Positions 12,912-25,386 of a DNA stretch of 64,000 nucleotides are shown here, piece by piece. Source of the DNA: Beta vulgaris subsp. vulgaris (lineage: Eukaryota > Streptophyta > Magnoliopsida > Caryophyllales > Amaranthaceae); assembly GCF_026745355.1 (NCBI RefSeq), contig NC_079209.1, positions 36,826,700-36,890,699 of the forward strand. Reading direction: 5' to 3'. A program made the translations under genes and the position numbers. The notes under the pieces are model-generated. The model was given only the letters and a program-made list of their open reading frames with translations. It did not search any database and had not been told where the DNA came from. Position 1 is the stretch's first letter; the number at the start of each line of letters is the position of its first letter.

Positions 12912-13389
12912 GAGGTTGTCTCATAAGACAAAGGTATGCAATCATCACCTAACAAAACCAGAGCATCTCTCTCTACATTTACTTACTTTCTCTCTCTACC
13001 TCAATCTCAACTGACTTGAGCGTCGAAGGGGCTTTCCTGGGAACACCCCCGGGCCAGTTTTTCATTGTGTTTTGCAAGATTATCGGAGACCTCTTCCTCA
13101 GCTCCTCAGACCTTCTCGGGATTTCAAGACTCTCAACACTACACTTATCTTTGACACTAGGCAGAAACAATATTGATAGAATATTTTGTTTGTACTTTAT
13201 CATATATAGTCCCAACACAATACATATATACCGCGTTATGTTTGTTATTTTTATTGCTATTATATATTACCATTGTTGCTACTATTATTACTATTAGTAT
13301 TTATATTGTTATTGTTAATATTCATGTTCTTATTTGTATTACTATTGTTATTGTTAGCATTGTTACTACTATTGTTATTATTTGTATCA

Positions 13390-13636
<247 letters not shown>

Positions 13637-13637
<1 letters not shown>

Positions 13638-14268
13638 GTTATGCTGTGTAAAATTAGCAATCTTATATCACACTCCCAAAGATGGGTTCTTATAATTGGA
13701 GACTTGTGCAACAATGATTGATTCAAATCCCGAAGCAAACTCCTGACCAGCAACCTGCACAAAAAGGACCCACCCTGGAGGTTTGGGTGGTATTTCCCCC
13801 TCCGAAGCTTAAGTCAGATGTCAGGGATGTAAAGGAACTTTTAGAGAGAGAAAGTAGAGAGAGAGAGAGAAGAATTTATGACAGAGTAACAGTACTATCC
13901 TCTGAAAACGTACCTTTCACCCTGAAATCAAGGACTATTTATACTGTTTGAAATGACTGCTGTGCTTTGATGTCACCCTAATTTGGGAGCATCTGATTGG
14001 CTAATCAAAGTAGCGGGACACGTGGCAGTAATTGATTGGTCAGCACACCTCACTTTCATAAAAAGGTGTAGATCATTTTTACTGGGCCTAAGTACGATTT
14101 TTGGGGCCAGAAGAGGGGCCTCTAGTACACTTTCTTCAGAGAAATGTACTTTTAGGCCTGCCACTTCCAGACCCTTTGTACTTTTACCCCTCTACATGTA
14201 TGCCACATGTAGGGCTCTGATGGGGCCACGTGTCAGCACGATAGCCGTTGATTTTTTAGGCTACAACA
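13637..14268 (-). repeat. 3' LTR of the Tat element
   Basis: 632 bp. It pairs with 24673-25302. A TATA-like box is at 13935-13943 (minus strand). Confidence 0.93.
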
Positions 14269-14280
14269 TTTGCCCCTTAA
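14269..14280 (-). other. Polypurine tract
   Basis: On the minus strand it reads TTAAGGGGCAAA directly before the 3' LTR, as expected for plus-strand priming. This fixes the element's orientation. Confidence 0.8.
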
Positions 14281-14454
14281 AAGAGGGAGTTATTATCCTC
14301 TAGGCGCCAAGACGGTTAGTCTTCCTCTTTTAACCGACCTGGAACTGCCCTTCCCCTTTATTCAAAAAAGAGGCGCGATTTTGCCGGTCTCCATAGGTCA
14401 ACCCTAGGGATAACGGTCACTTTTCACCGGATGAGGAGGTCATTTTCACCCCTC

Positions 14455-14462
14455 TATAAATA
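14455..14462 (+). promoter_or_regulatory. TATA-like box for the antisense gene
   Basis: TATAAATA lies about 220 bp upstream of the ATG at 14684, outside the LTR and pointing against gag-pol. This suggests the antisense gene has its own promoter. Inference from position only. Confidence 0.5.
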
Positions 14463-14683
14463 TGTGCCTTAGTCGCTCCTGGAATCATTTTAACATCGCT
14501 GAGAAATTTTCTAGAGAGAGAGACTCTGCAAAAATTTTACTGAACTTTTAGAGAGAAGAACAACTCCCGTCCAAGCTCTTACTTTGCTCGTCCGAGGCCT
14601 CAAGTCACCTTTGACGCTCGTCCAAACTTTCCTCTACAGGTATATTCTCAACTCTTTCTTGCTTTCACACATATTTTAAGAAA

Positions 14684-17600
14684 ATGAGCTCGTCTTCTTC
14701 ATCGAACAAACCCGGCCGCTCAAGGGTTGGTACTAGCCCTAGAACAGAGGGCCTATCTTCTTCGGCATCTTCTAGAGTTGGACCCATCTTGGCCGGACAT
14801 GCATTCTTTTTCTTTTCTCATGGTCGGCTAAGTCAGACGACCCATTCTTTACCTGTGCAGGGTAATCTGGCTCGTGTTAAGCAAACAGCTCGTATCAGAC
14901 GAGGAGTTAACCTGCCGGCCTCCAGCTCGGAAATGGAGGCATCTACAGGGCGAAATCCTGCTGACGGGGAGCGAGAAGTTCAAAGCGCTCATCCAGCAGT
15001 TCCAAATCCGTCTCCTGAATATGTTCAGGATGAACATGTTAACAGAGGCTCTCCAGACCCCAACCCGTCCACACGCGAGACGGTCTCGGATGAGCCAAGG
15101 ACGGCCAGCTCTTCCAACCCTGCCAGTGATTCAGAAGAGCCGTCGACAACTTCGTCTGAAATAAGACGACGGCTAGGTCCCCTCTCTGACCCTAGGTTCA
15201 TCCTGGCCGATAATACTTGGCTGGGACGATTAGGTTCAGACCTTAGCTCCTTTTCAACAGCCATGCCCATGCCGGGCTACAAATTCGTTCTCCCTGGCCG
15301 GGAGGATACCATCTTTAGTGCCCCTCCTGGCCATTTTTCAGTTTATCGGCTGGCGTTAGATGCCGGCCTCCGTTTTCCTCTCCACCCTTTCATCAGCCAA
15401 CTGCTCCATTATTTCGGTATAGGACATAATCAACTTGCCCCAAACTCTTGGCAAAACATCCTGACCTTTCTAGCCGTGTGCAATTTGAAAGGGAAGAACC
15501 CTTCTCTGGCTGCCTTCACCCACATCCATTATGTTGCCAAGGTTCCTAGAATTGTCGAAGGGAGCTGGCTGAGTGTATGCAACCGTCAAGGCTTCTTGAC
15601 GTCTTGGGATAAAACATCCAAGATGCACTCCTGGAAGGGTGGGTTCCTCTTCGTCCAGGCGCCCAGCAAAGCGGTGGTAAGCCGGCTTCAGTATTTTAGC
15701 CGATCTGCCACCAATACTGGACGAATGGCTTCGTATCTGGAACTAGAGGATAGCTCTGCCGAGGAGATGGTGGAGTATTTCCGGGTTTCAGAGTATGCCA
15801 TGGAAGACGTCTCTTTCAAGGGTCCGTCCAATTGGATCCCTTTCAAAGAGATGTTTTACCATGATAATTTTCTTGTCGCTGCCGGCCTGCGGCAGGACGA
15901 GGACAAAGGTATAATTACTAATGATTCTCTAAGTAAAATCCCCGGCCTGCGTGTCATTCGTCTAACACCTGCGGTTTTGTTTTTTCTTTTTTGCAGATTC
16001 AGCCAGAAGTAAGCTCATAAAATCTTGGATTGGAGATATGAGTTCATCCAGATTTGCGGATACTCTTTGAGAGGCAACTCGTCCAAGGTGACTTTTCGGA
16101 CGTGCTGCCCTATCAAGGAGCAACTCGTCCAGACATCGACTGGACGAGCTGCCTCCTTGAAGGGCAACTCGTCCAAGTTATGTCTGGACGAGCTGCGCCT
16201 TCGAACAGCAACTCGTCTGGACAAGGACAGGACGAGGTGCTTCTTTGAAATGCAACTCATCCAGTTTATTGATGGACGGACTGCTTCTTGGGAGAGCAAC
16301 TCGTCTGGACTAGGACAGGACGAGCTGCTTCTTCGGAGAGCAACTCGTCTGGACTAGGACAGGACGAGCTGCTTCTTCAGAGAGCAACTCGTCCGGATTA
16401 TGTCTAGACGAATTCCTTCTTCGTGGATAAACTCGTCCGATTTTTCTTGGACGATCTGCCTCTTTGCAGAGCCACTAATTCTCTTTTCATGCTTCTAATA
16501 TCAATAATTTATAGAAAAATGCCCCAACATCAAAGGCATTGGCCGAGAAAGCGGCAGCAAAAAAGCGGCCGGCTGGGGCCAGCGAGGCACCCCCCTCCAA
16601 GAAGCCAAAGGGGTTTACAGCGAAAAAGAAGAAACCAACACGGCCGGTTCCTAAGATCGTGATAGATCTCCCGGCCAAAGAGGAGGCTAAGGAAGAACCG
16701 GTCGAGGTCGGCCCAATGGCTCTGGTAACATATGCTGGGCCTGCTGAGCAGCTTGCAGCGCCACAACCTGACGAGGTTGTTATTTTGGATGACGCTGGTC
16801 AGTCTTCTCAGCCGGACGCGGCTGCTGATGGGTCTGCCTTTCTGGGCCAGTGGCCAAGCTGGTAGAGCAGATGCCCACTGCTTATAGGACGGCTTCCCGA
16901 TCTTCTGGTGAGTCTTATTACTCAAACGTAGTTAGAACGCTACGGGTTGGCGGGCGTCCGATGAGTCCGTCCAACAAACAAGCCGTTGTAATCTCCATCA
17001 GATGTACTGACGAGTCTAATCTTTCAGATAAAGGGAAGGGTCCAGCTGTTGACGGCTCCCCTAGCCTCTCTGACGACGAATCTTCTCCAGCTTTTGGCAA
17101 GATGTCGTCGTCCGACCGTGAGAAGCTCAAGACGGAGCTGTTCAAGTGCTTCCCTGAACCTTATATTAAGGAATTAAGGGGAGCATCGTCTGGACATGTA
17201 GGTTACATGTCTCAGCTTGCTGCCGAGGTACATCCTTTTCTCTTTAGACGCTTATGTTTTATACTTGGCATTTATTTACTTCTTTTTCATCCGTCCTGAC
17301 ATGCCTTATCCTTTCATGTTTTCAGCTTTTTGCTCGCAGCATGATAACAGAAGACTGGGCAAAGGAGCTCAGAAAAGAAAACAAAAAGCTCGTCCACGAT
17401 GTGATGGCGGCCGCTAACCATGCCCAGTTTGCTATGGCCCAGCAAGAGGTGTTGCATCAGCAGACCAAGATTGCTCTGGAAAAGCGGTCAGCCGAGCAGG
17501 AATCCCAGATCAAAGTCTACCTCCTTCGGTTGACGGAGATGCTGGACGAACGGGCATCATTGGAGCGTGCCCTGACGGACGAGAGGAATTCAGTCATGAC

Positions 17601-17934
17601 AATGGCTGCGGACTTCTATAAAGAGAATCTCGTCCTGAAGGTCAAGAACCAAGCCCTTCGTGCTGAGGTTGCAGACACAGTGGCTGCCGCCAAAGAGGCT
17701 ATGAACACCGTCATAGACACCTCAAAGGAATGGGCGGTGCAGGCTTTTGGCATGATGGCCGAAGAGGAGGATATCCCCAGATATACTCGTCGGCTGGAGT
17801 TCCAAGAAGCTTTGCATAAGGCAACCATATCTGGAGCCGACCCTCCCGTCTTTGAAGAATCTTCTGAGGATGAAGAGGGAGAGGACGATGCGGAGGCCCA
17901 GGACGAAGAGGACAATGATCCTCCTGCCGCCTAG
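14684..17934 (+). pseudogene. Antisense extra gene of Tat element (PF04195 'putative gypsy type transposon' domain)
   Basis: It runs opposite to gag-pol. The first block (14684 to about 15908) encodes a Ser-rich N-terminus, then a conserved globular domain at about residues 190-345 with PMPGYKFVLPGRED, APPGHFSVYRLALDAGLRFP, HPFISQLLHYFGIGHNQLAP and NSWQNILTFLAVC. This matches the plant domain Pfam calls Transposase_28 (PF04195). A likely donor is at 15909 and an acceptor near 15996. A 44-bp tandem array (16075-16475) follows in a presumed intron. A Lys/Pro-rich segment (16538-16865) is joined to the next block only by a frame change near 16850. After an intron with clean borders (17228-17325), the last block (17326-17934) is a coiled-coil-like, Glu-rich helix with an acidic C-terminus. 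The frame change argues for decay. Function of this protein family is unknown to me. Confidence 0.75.
16075..16475. repeat. Nine-unit 44-bp tandem array with an internal dyad
   Basis: CAACTCGTCC-like starts occur at 16075, 16121, 16165, 16209, 16253, 16297, 16341, 16385 and 16429; after the first gap the spacing is exactly 44. Most units pair CTCGTCC or CTCGTCTGGAC with a following GGACGAGC, so each can form a short hairpin. 44 is not a multiple of three, so the array is unlikely to be translated. Confidence 0.92.
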
Positions 17935-18910
17935 TTCTTTTGTTGTATCTTGGCCGTGAGCCACTTGTAACTTTTTGTTTTTTGTACTTTGTTTTTAGAT
18001 TAGATTGTAACCATCCTTTCATATATGAAAAGCTTCTTTTTCAATCTCTATTGTGCTATATGCTTACTTTTTGACGTCTTACATTACAATCCCATATTTG
18101 TACCAAGTACAAAGGTACTCGTCATAATATCCTTCTGACGATGCAATCAGCTCTTTTGGCCGATTACATTAACACCTTCCTTAATGTCTAAGTATAAAAG
18201 TAATTCATCAACATTTTTTTTTATATCTGACCCAGTAGCTCTTTTCTGGATGTTCATTACCAGATGCTCAAGTAAAGACTTGTTTTAATTTTTGGGTTTC
18301 CAAAACTGCCAAGTTAATAGTTTGCTCGGCCAAAACCTGGGTAATCATTCGTCATTGGACAAAGACTTAGTCAATTTATAAATTATGCCCCATATATGCC
18401 CCCCTTCTTGGACGAGGAGTTTTTATAACTTTCCACTTTCAAGAAGGAGTTAAGACATAATTTTTAAATAACTTGGACGTTTTTCAAGTGATTGTAATCG
18501 TCCATCTTTGTTAAATTATGAAATAACTTGTTCCTTTACTAAGGTTGTTATTTCGAAGTTTTGTGGCTGTTTGACGGAAAGTAGGACACCTTTACTAAGG
18601 CGTCCTAATCCTAGCCGACCTTGTTTGTGAGGTGTTCAACTCTTTAAGTAAACCACCGGCCAAATCTTGCATATATCCATTTAAGGACGATAACATGTTC
18701 GGCCGACCTCCTAATGAAAGGTGCATTGTCTTTGCTTTGTTAAATTTAATTGACTTTGGACGATTGTAATAACTTTAAGCAAATAAATCAACAAGTATAG
18801 AGAAGTAGAGCTGTATTATATGAAGTTTGCTTGACGAATAGTCAAGATACATGTATACATTCTACTTTTTCTTTGTAATGCAACAAAAGATTACAATTTA
18901 GCTGGATGCC
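17935..18910. other. Spacer between antisense gene and integrase end
   Basis: Non-coding space between two convergent genes of the Tat element: the 3' end of the antisense gene (stop at 17932-17934) and the integrase stop at 18911-18913. CGTCC/GGACGA words typical of this element recur. Confidence 0.6.
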
Positions 18911-21900
18911 CTAAACAAAGTATTTTTTCAAAGTGTCAGAATTCCACGTCCTAGGAATAGAACGTCCGTCCAATCCTTCTAGACGAAAGGTGCCATTCTG
19001 AACTACTTCGATTATCTTATAGGGTCCTTCCCAGTTAGGAGTAAGCTTGCCTAACTCTTTGGCTCGGCCGACCGCTTCCATTTTTCTAGGACGAGGTCTC
19101 CCAGCTTTAACGGACGTCTTGCAACTCTTTTGTTGAAGTCTCTTGCCATTCTCAACTTGTATAGTTGCATCCTCAGCAGAAGCATTGCCCCTGACTTCAG
19201 GAACTAAGTCCAGAGCCGTCCTAAGAGCTGCCCAGTTAGCGTTTCTGAATACATCATTACCTTAAAGTGGGTTCTTCAACCTCAATAGGAAGGACGGCCT
19301 CAGAGCCATAAACCATCATAAAAGGAGTCTCCCGTGGAATTCTTGGCCGTTGTCCTTATTGACCATAAGACCAGCTGCAATTCTTCTACCCAAAGCCCCT
19401 TGCATTGTCCAACTTCTTTTTAATCCCGGCCGAAAGAATCTTGTTAAAAGCCTCCACTTGCCCATTAGCCTGTGGATGAGCTACTGCTGCAAAGTGGGCT
19501 TAATTCCTTGGTCAGCCAACCATTGACGAAGCTTGGTGTTTCAAATTGCGGCCCATTATCAAAGACGATCGACTGGGGCATGCCAAACCTTGTAATCAAG
19601 TTCTTCCAGATGAACCCTTTGACGTCATTGGTGGTGATGCCCCTTAATGCTTCAGCTTCAACCCATTTTGTAAAGTAGTCTACAGCTACTATTACAAATT
19701 TCTTCTGGCCGGCAGCAATAGGGAAAGGCCCAAGGATGTCCATCCCCCATTTAGCAAAGGGAAGAGGAAAGAGAATGGGCGTCAAGTAATTGGACGGCTT
19801 TTGATGGATATTACCATGTTTTTGCAACTATCACACTTCTTGGCATAGAGCAGTGCATCTTCTTTAAGGACGGCCAAAAGTAGCCCGTCCTGAGAGCCCT
19901 TTCTGCCAAAGCTCTTCCTCCAATGTGAGAAGCACAAGCTCCCTCATGCAACTCCTTCAAAACGTCCAGACCTTCCTTTCGGCTGATGCACTTGAGAAGA
20001 GGCCGATTATAGGATTTCTTGTATAGAAGCTCATTCCACAATCAAACCACTTGTCCCTTGCTTTCACATACTTGGCCTCAATTGGATCAAGAGGCAGACG
20101 GCCGGTTTTCTTGAATTCAATGATTGGACTCATCCACTCATCATCTCGGCTGAGAAACAGTACTTCTCCGGCTTCAATGCTCTTGGCCGCCTTTACCTTC
20201 CCAGAAGACTGTTCTAGGAACATCTCCTTCGCCGAGCTGGCCAGTTTAGAGAGGGCATCAGCTTGATGGTTCTCTGATCTGGGCACCTGATCTAGGACGA
20301 ACCTCTTTAAAGACTTGATCCTTCCTTGACCAAATTCATATACTTGCTCATGGACGCTTCCTTGCATTCAAACTCACCATTGACTTGACTGACAACCAGC
20401 AGAGAGTCAGTTTTAGCTTCAATTTCCAAGGCCCCAGCCGCTTTGCACATTTTTATGCCGGCTAAGAGAGCTTCATACTCTGCTTCATTATTGGACGCCT
20501 GGAATTTGAACTTCATAGCATATTCAAACTTATCCCCTTCTGGAGATTGAAAAATGATTCCTGCCCCACATCCGTTAGCAGTTGAGGATCCGTCCACCAT
20601 AAGGGTCCAATGACGCCTTCCTGCCGCCGGTTTGGACGCTTTCTACGTAGGCCGAGTAAGCTCTACAATAAATCAGCCAAAGCTTGGCCCTTGATTGCCT
20701 TTCTAGGCTCAAATGTTAAATCAAACATATTAAGCTCAACAGCCCATTTTAACATCCGGCCAGAGCATCCATCTTATGCAACACTTGCCTAAGCGGCTGA
20801 TCTGTATATACAAGAATGCTGTGGGCAAGAAGTAAGGCCTTAACTTCCGGCTGCCATCAACAAAGCCAAGCCGAATTTTCAATGGACGAATATCTGTTTC
20901 TGCATCTTTCAGCACATGGCTCACAAAATAGACGGGTATTTGACCGCGTCTCTTTCAGCCAAGAGGACTGCACTTACTGCGAAGGGTGATACAGCCAGTA
21001 TAACATACAACTTTCTCACCTTCGGCCGGACTGATCAACCTAGGAGCTGCCGAAGATGTCTTTACTTGCTGAAGCGCCACCTCAGCTTCTTCCGACCACT
21101 CAAACTTGGCATTCTTCTTGATAGTAGCAAAGAAATGGTGACATTTGTCTCCTGATTTTGAGAGAAACCGTCCAAGAGCAGCCAAACAGCCCGTCAACCT
21201 CTGAACTTCTTTGACTTGGACGGCGAAGACATATTCATAATAGCTTGAATTTTGTCGGGATTTGCCTCAATCCCTCTCTGATCAACCAAAATCCCAGAAA
21301 TTTCCCAGCAACTACGCCGAACACACATTTTTGCGGATTAAGCTTCAACTTGAATTTTCTCAAGTGAGGAAGGTTTCCCTCAGATCGTCCAGATGATCTT
21401 TCTCTTCTTTACTCTTGACGATCATGTCGTCGATATAGGCTTCCATATTTCGCCCAAGCTGCGGCTGAAATACCGTATTAATGAGCCTCTGAAATGTGGC
21501 TGGCGCATTTCTTAGGCCGAAGGGCATCCTGAGCCATCCATACAATCCTTTCTCAGTAATGAAGGAAGTCTTATCTTGATCATCCGGCCACATAGGAATC
21601 TGGTGGAAGCCAGAATAGGCGTCCATAAAGCTCAGCAGGGCATGGCCGGCCGTGAATCCACCAGACGATCAATTTTAGGCAACGGGAAGCTGTCCTTAGG
21701 ACAAGCCTTGTTCAGACCGTATAATCAACGCACATTCTCCAAGTGCCATTCGGCTTTGGAACCATCACAACATTTGCTACCCAATCTGGGTAATATGTTT
21801 CCCGGATGAACTTAGACTTGAGCAGCTTTTGGACTTCTTCATCAACGGCCTTATTTCTGGCCGGCCCAGATGCCTCTTCTTCTGCCGAATAGGCTTTTGC

Positions 21901-22705
21901 CCCGGCTCAATGTTGAGCTTATGGACGGCCACTTCAGGTCTATCCCAGGCATCTCTTCTACAGCATAGGCAAACACATCTTCGAATTCTCGCAGCAACGC
22001 AACTAAGGCGTCCTGAATCTCTGATCTCAAAACTGACCAATTTTCAATGTCCTTTCCGGACGTCTGGATTAAGCAAATCTCTACTGGACTTTCCACGGTT
22101 CTGGACGTTCTAGTCCCAGACTCATTATAGCCATTATCTCAGATGAATGCTTTTCTTCTTTAATTGCCAAACACTTTCTCTTCTTGCTAGGCAAAAGCAT
22201 GGACGGATTGCTTTCAGAGGAGGCATCTTGAACCTTCTACTTCTTCCTAAGCTAACAATCTGGCCTTTAACCTTCTTGGCCGAATCCTTCTTGGCCTTTG
22301 GACACTCTGCCTTCTTTTCCAAGATGATGGTTTGAGTGTGGTGAGATAGCATTCTCTGGCAGCTTGCTGATCTCCATAAAGAATCCAATCTTCCCACCAT
22401 CACATTCAAACTTCATCAGCATTAAATGGGTCACAATGACGGCCTTGATGTGATTTAAGGTAGGTCGTCCGAGAATGACATTATAAGCTGTCAAGTCTCG
22501 TACTACCAAAAATTTCACAAAAAGCGTCCTGGCCGCATCTTTTTCTCCAACCCTGACGGGCAAGTGACGGTTCCCATAGGGTGTATGACCCTCCGCCAAA
22601 ACCAATTATAGGATGATTACGGCATCAAATCATTTTTGTCAAACTTTAACGAGACAAACAATCAGCACTGATTATATCAGTGAGCTTCCAGTATCAATCA
22701 AATTC
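18911..22705 (-). pseudogene. Tat-type pol: protease, RT, RNase H, integrase, broken
   Basis: Read on the minus strand. The protease active-site motif DTGSS is at 22681-22695 and the protease body at about 22400-22605 (ending VILGRPTLNHIKA). Reverse transcriptase is at about 21360-22000, with MDAYSGFHQI, MPFGLRNAPATFQ and the catalytic AYIDDMIVKS at about 21413-21442. RNase H is at 20307-20600 (VDGSSTANGCGAG, SNNEAEYEAL). The integrase zinc region is at about 19800-19970, with a CDSC pair near 19824-19835. The integrase core has WGMDILGPFP and VFDNGPQF, and its Glu is in another frame near 19450. A C-terminal stretch ends at the stop 18911-18913. Neighbouring domains fall in different frames, so several indels have broken it. 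gag lies upstream. Confidence 0.9.
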
Positions 22706-24643
22706 GCCTAACCCTAAGGTTGGCAATCTTCATTTCCACAACAGCGGATCATCATGCGGCGTCCTATTCCCTCGGTCCAGCTCGCTGACCACTATTTTTG
22801 GAAAGGATCAGACTCGGCCTGGTTGTGAGCATAACCTGGCTGAGTTCCCTCAAATAGTTTTTGTGGCCCGATTTGTTGGACCTCCAGCCGCAAATCCTCC
22901 TGAGATGACCATTACTACATCATCATCCGTGCTATCTCCGTCCATTTTCTTCCTTGACGGTTATCCCTTTTCTGAAACTTCCTTCCTGACGAGGGTAGGT
23001 AATTGTTCATTTTCCTTTTCGAGCCAACTCTTCTAGGCTCGCTTCAAATGCTTGCATTCATTGGTTTCATGCCCACAATCTTTGTGAAAGTGACAATACT
23101 TGCTCTTTCTCTGTTACGGTAAGGCGTCTTCATTTCGGCCGGCGCCTTTAGCTCATGCTGATCTTTTATTTCCATCAAAATGGAATATTGATCTTTGTTG
23201 AACTCTATTGGTTCACTGAGGCCGCCGGCTCTGACCGCCTACTTCTCTTGGACGAGTGGTCATAGAAGTCATTGCCCAAGTCTCAGCCTTCTTGGGCGGA
23301 TTCTTTTTTGGCTGAACAGCTTCTCACTTTCTTCACTTCTGGCTGTTTGCTTCAGCACAAACCTCTGTGGCATGAATGAATGCTTCAGCCTCCCTCAATG
23401 CTTCCGTCAAAGTAGTGATTTTCTTCTTCACCAAATCAAACTTAAAACTTCCTGGCTTAGCCTCTGATGAAGGCGTCAAACGCCACACCCGCATTCAGAT
23501 CTTGGATCTGCAATGCTCTAGATTAAATCTCTTCACATAACCTCTCAAGGCTCTCCTTAGGACCTTGGATGACCTTTCCCAGGTGCATGCTTGTTTTTGT
23601 TCTTGACGATTAGCCACAAAGTGACTGGTGAATAGAATGCTAAGTTCAGTAAAATTGTTCACTAGTTAGGGGCAAGTTGTTAAACCATTTTTGCGCTACT
23701 CCCTTCAAAGTAGCGGAAAATTCTTACACCAAGTAGCATCGTCCACCCCTTGGACATACATCTGATGCTTGTAAGCTGATAGGTGATCGTCCGGATCAGT
23801 AGTTCCGTCAAAAGGTTCAATGGTTGGGAGCTTAACCTTTGGGAAAGGAGGGGACTCCATGATCCTGACCGAGAAAGGAGTGGGCCAATTGATCTGGAGT
23901 GCCGCCACCTGCCCCTCAATGGGTATGTGCTCCTGACGGTACTCTTTCAAAACCGGATTAGATGAGGTGTTAGCTAAGGCTTGACGCCTGTACACCATAG
24001 GCTGCAAAACTGTCTTCTCTGCCTTGGCTGGAAAGCTGATGGCCACGGCTTCGCACCACTGTTCTGGACGGGAGCCTTAAGGACGGATCCTTCATATATG
24101 GCGTGGAGCCAGAGGCGAACGCTGCTGTGCTGCCGCCCTCTTGGCCTCCAAGTACTCCCTGCATCAGTCTCCATCATGTGACCAGTAGGAGGGATATTAT
24201 CTGCTGGACGGACCACCAGTTTCCAGTCCATCTTCCTCCTAGAATCACTAACTGCTGGCTGCTTTCCTTTGGAAGGCGGCCTAGTCAATTCTGGCCGAGG
24301 TGGCCGACTAGGTCCTGGACGACCCTCTGGGATCGCCCTTTGAGTGGCGCAGCTGCCTCTCCTCCGGACTCATCTGAAAAACAAACATATTGTTCTTAAT
24401 CTGCTCTTCCATAACAGCGGCCATCCTTGCCTGGAAGTCATTCAACACATTTTCCAAATGACCAGCTGTCACTGGACGGTCAAGATTCTCTTGGATGACT
24501 GGAGTTACAGTCCTACCCTCTAGATGAACGGCAGCATGGCCCTGATCCCTCCATCGAGGTGGCCTCTCGTCATCAACGGTATCATCCACCTGAACTCTAA
24601 AACTTCTGTTCCTTGCCACATTCGAAGAGTGACAGTCCGTCAT
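22706..24643 (-). pseudogene. Tat-type gag, broken
   Basis: The ATG at 24641-24643 lies 11 bp from the primer binding site. The first block (24308-24643) is charged and helical. A retrotransposon-gag-like segment with PFDGTTDPDDHLSAYK lies at about 23700-23860. A CCHC-like finger (YCHFHKDCGHETNECKHL) is read at about 23046-23099, the typical shortened Tat form. The frame changes several times, for instance between 23974-24288 and 23705-24046, so no intact capsid protein can be made. Family assignment is firm. The join to protease is not resolved. Confidence 0.85.
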
Positions 24644-24653
24644 TGTTGCGTCT

Positions 24654-24670
24654 CCCCACAGACGGCGCCA
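24654..24670 (-). other. Primer binding site, tRNA-Asp-like
   Basis: On the minus strand it reads TGGCGCCGTCTGTGGGG, two bases inside the 5' LTR. The first nine bases match the complement of the plant tRNA-Asp 3' end as I know it. The later bases differ, so the tRNA assignment is tentative. Confidence 0.65.
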
Positions 24671-24672
24671 AA

Positions 24673-25302
24673 TGTTATGTGTGTAAAACTAGCAATCTAT
24701 ATCACAACTCCCAAAGATGGTTTTATAATTGGGAGACTTGTGCAACAATGATTGATTCAAATCCCGAAGCAAACTCCTGACCAGCAACCTGCACAAAAGG
24801 GACCCACCCTGGAGGTTTGGGTGGTATTTCCCCCTCCGAAGCTTAAGTCAGATGTCAGGGATGTAAAGGAACTTTTAGAGAGAGAAAGTAGAGAGAGAGA
24901 GAGAAGAATTTATGACAGAGTAACAGTACTATCCTCTGAAAACGTACCTTTCACCCTGAAATCAAGGACTATTTATACTGTTTCAAATGACTGATGTGCT
25001 TTGATGTCACCCTAATTTGGGAGCATCTGATTGGCTAATCAAAGTAGTGGGACACGTGGCAGTAATTGATTGGTCAGCACACCTCACTTTCATAAAAAGG
25101 TGTAGATCATTTTTACTGGGCCTAAGTACGATTTTTGGGGCCAGAAGAGGGGTCTCTAGTACACTTTCTTCAGAGAAATGTACTTTTAGGCCTGCCACTT
25201 CCAGACCCTTTGTACTTTTACCCCTCTGCATGTATGCCACATGTAGGGCTCTGATGGGGACACGTGTCAGCACGATAGCCGTTGATTTTTTAGGCTACAA
25301 CA
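24673..25302 (-). repeat. 5' LTR of the Tat element
   Basis: 630 bp, TGTTATG...CTACAACA. A TATA-like box is at 24969-24977 on the minus strand. Confidence 0.93.
24969..24977 (-). promoter_or_regulatory. TATA-like box in 5' LTR
   Basis: TATAAATAG on the minus strand, conserved in the other LTR at 13935-13943. Likely drives gag-pol transcription. Confidence 0.6.
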
Positions 25303-25370
<68 letters not shown>

Positions 25371-25386
25371 CATCATCATCATCATC
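25303..25386. repeat. (ATT)n then (ATC)n microsatellite, right part
   Basis: Continuation of the ATT run interrupted by the Tat insertion. Confidence 0.95.

Larger units (their letters stand above)
13637..25302 (-). mobile_element. Ty3/gypsy Tat-type LTR retrotransposon, 11.7 kb, nearly complete
   Basis: Two LTRs (13637-14268 and 24673-25302) begin TGTTATG and end CTACAACA. The flanks are ATTAT on both sides, although this is inside an ATT repeat and so not informative. The order on the minus strand is LTR, primer binding site, gag, protease, RT, RNase H, integrase, polypurine tract, LTR, i.e. gypsy order. By eye the LTRs differ at roughly 15 positions in about 630, so the insertion is moderately young. 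An extra gene lies on the opposite strand between integrase and the 3' LTR, an arrangement known from some Tat-lineage elements such as Grande. The coding regions are broken by several frameshifts. Confidence 0.93.
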
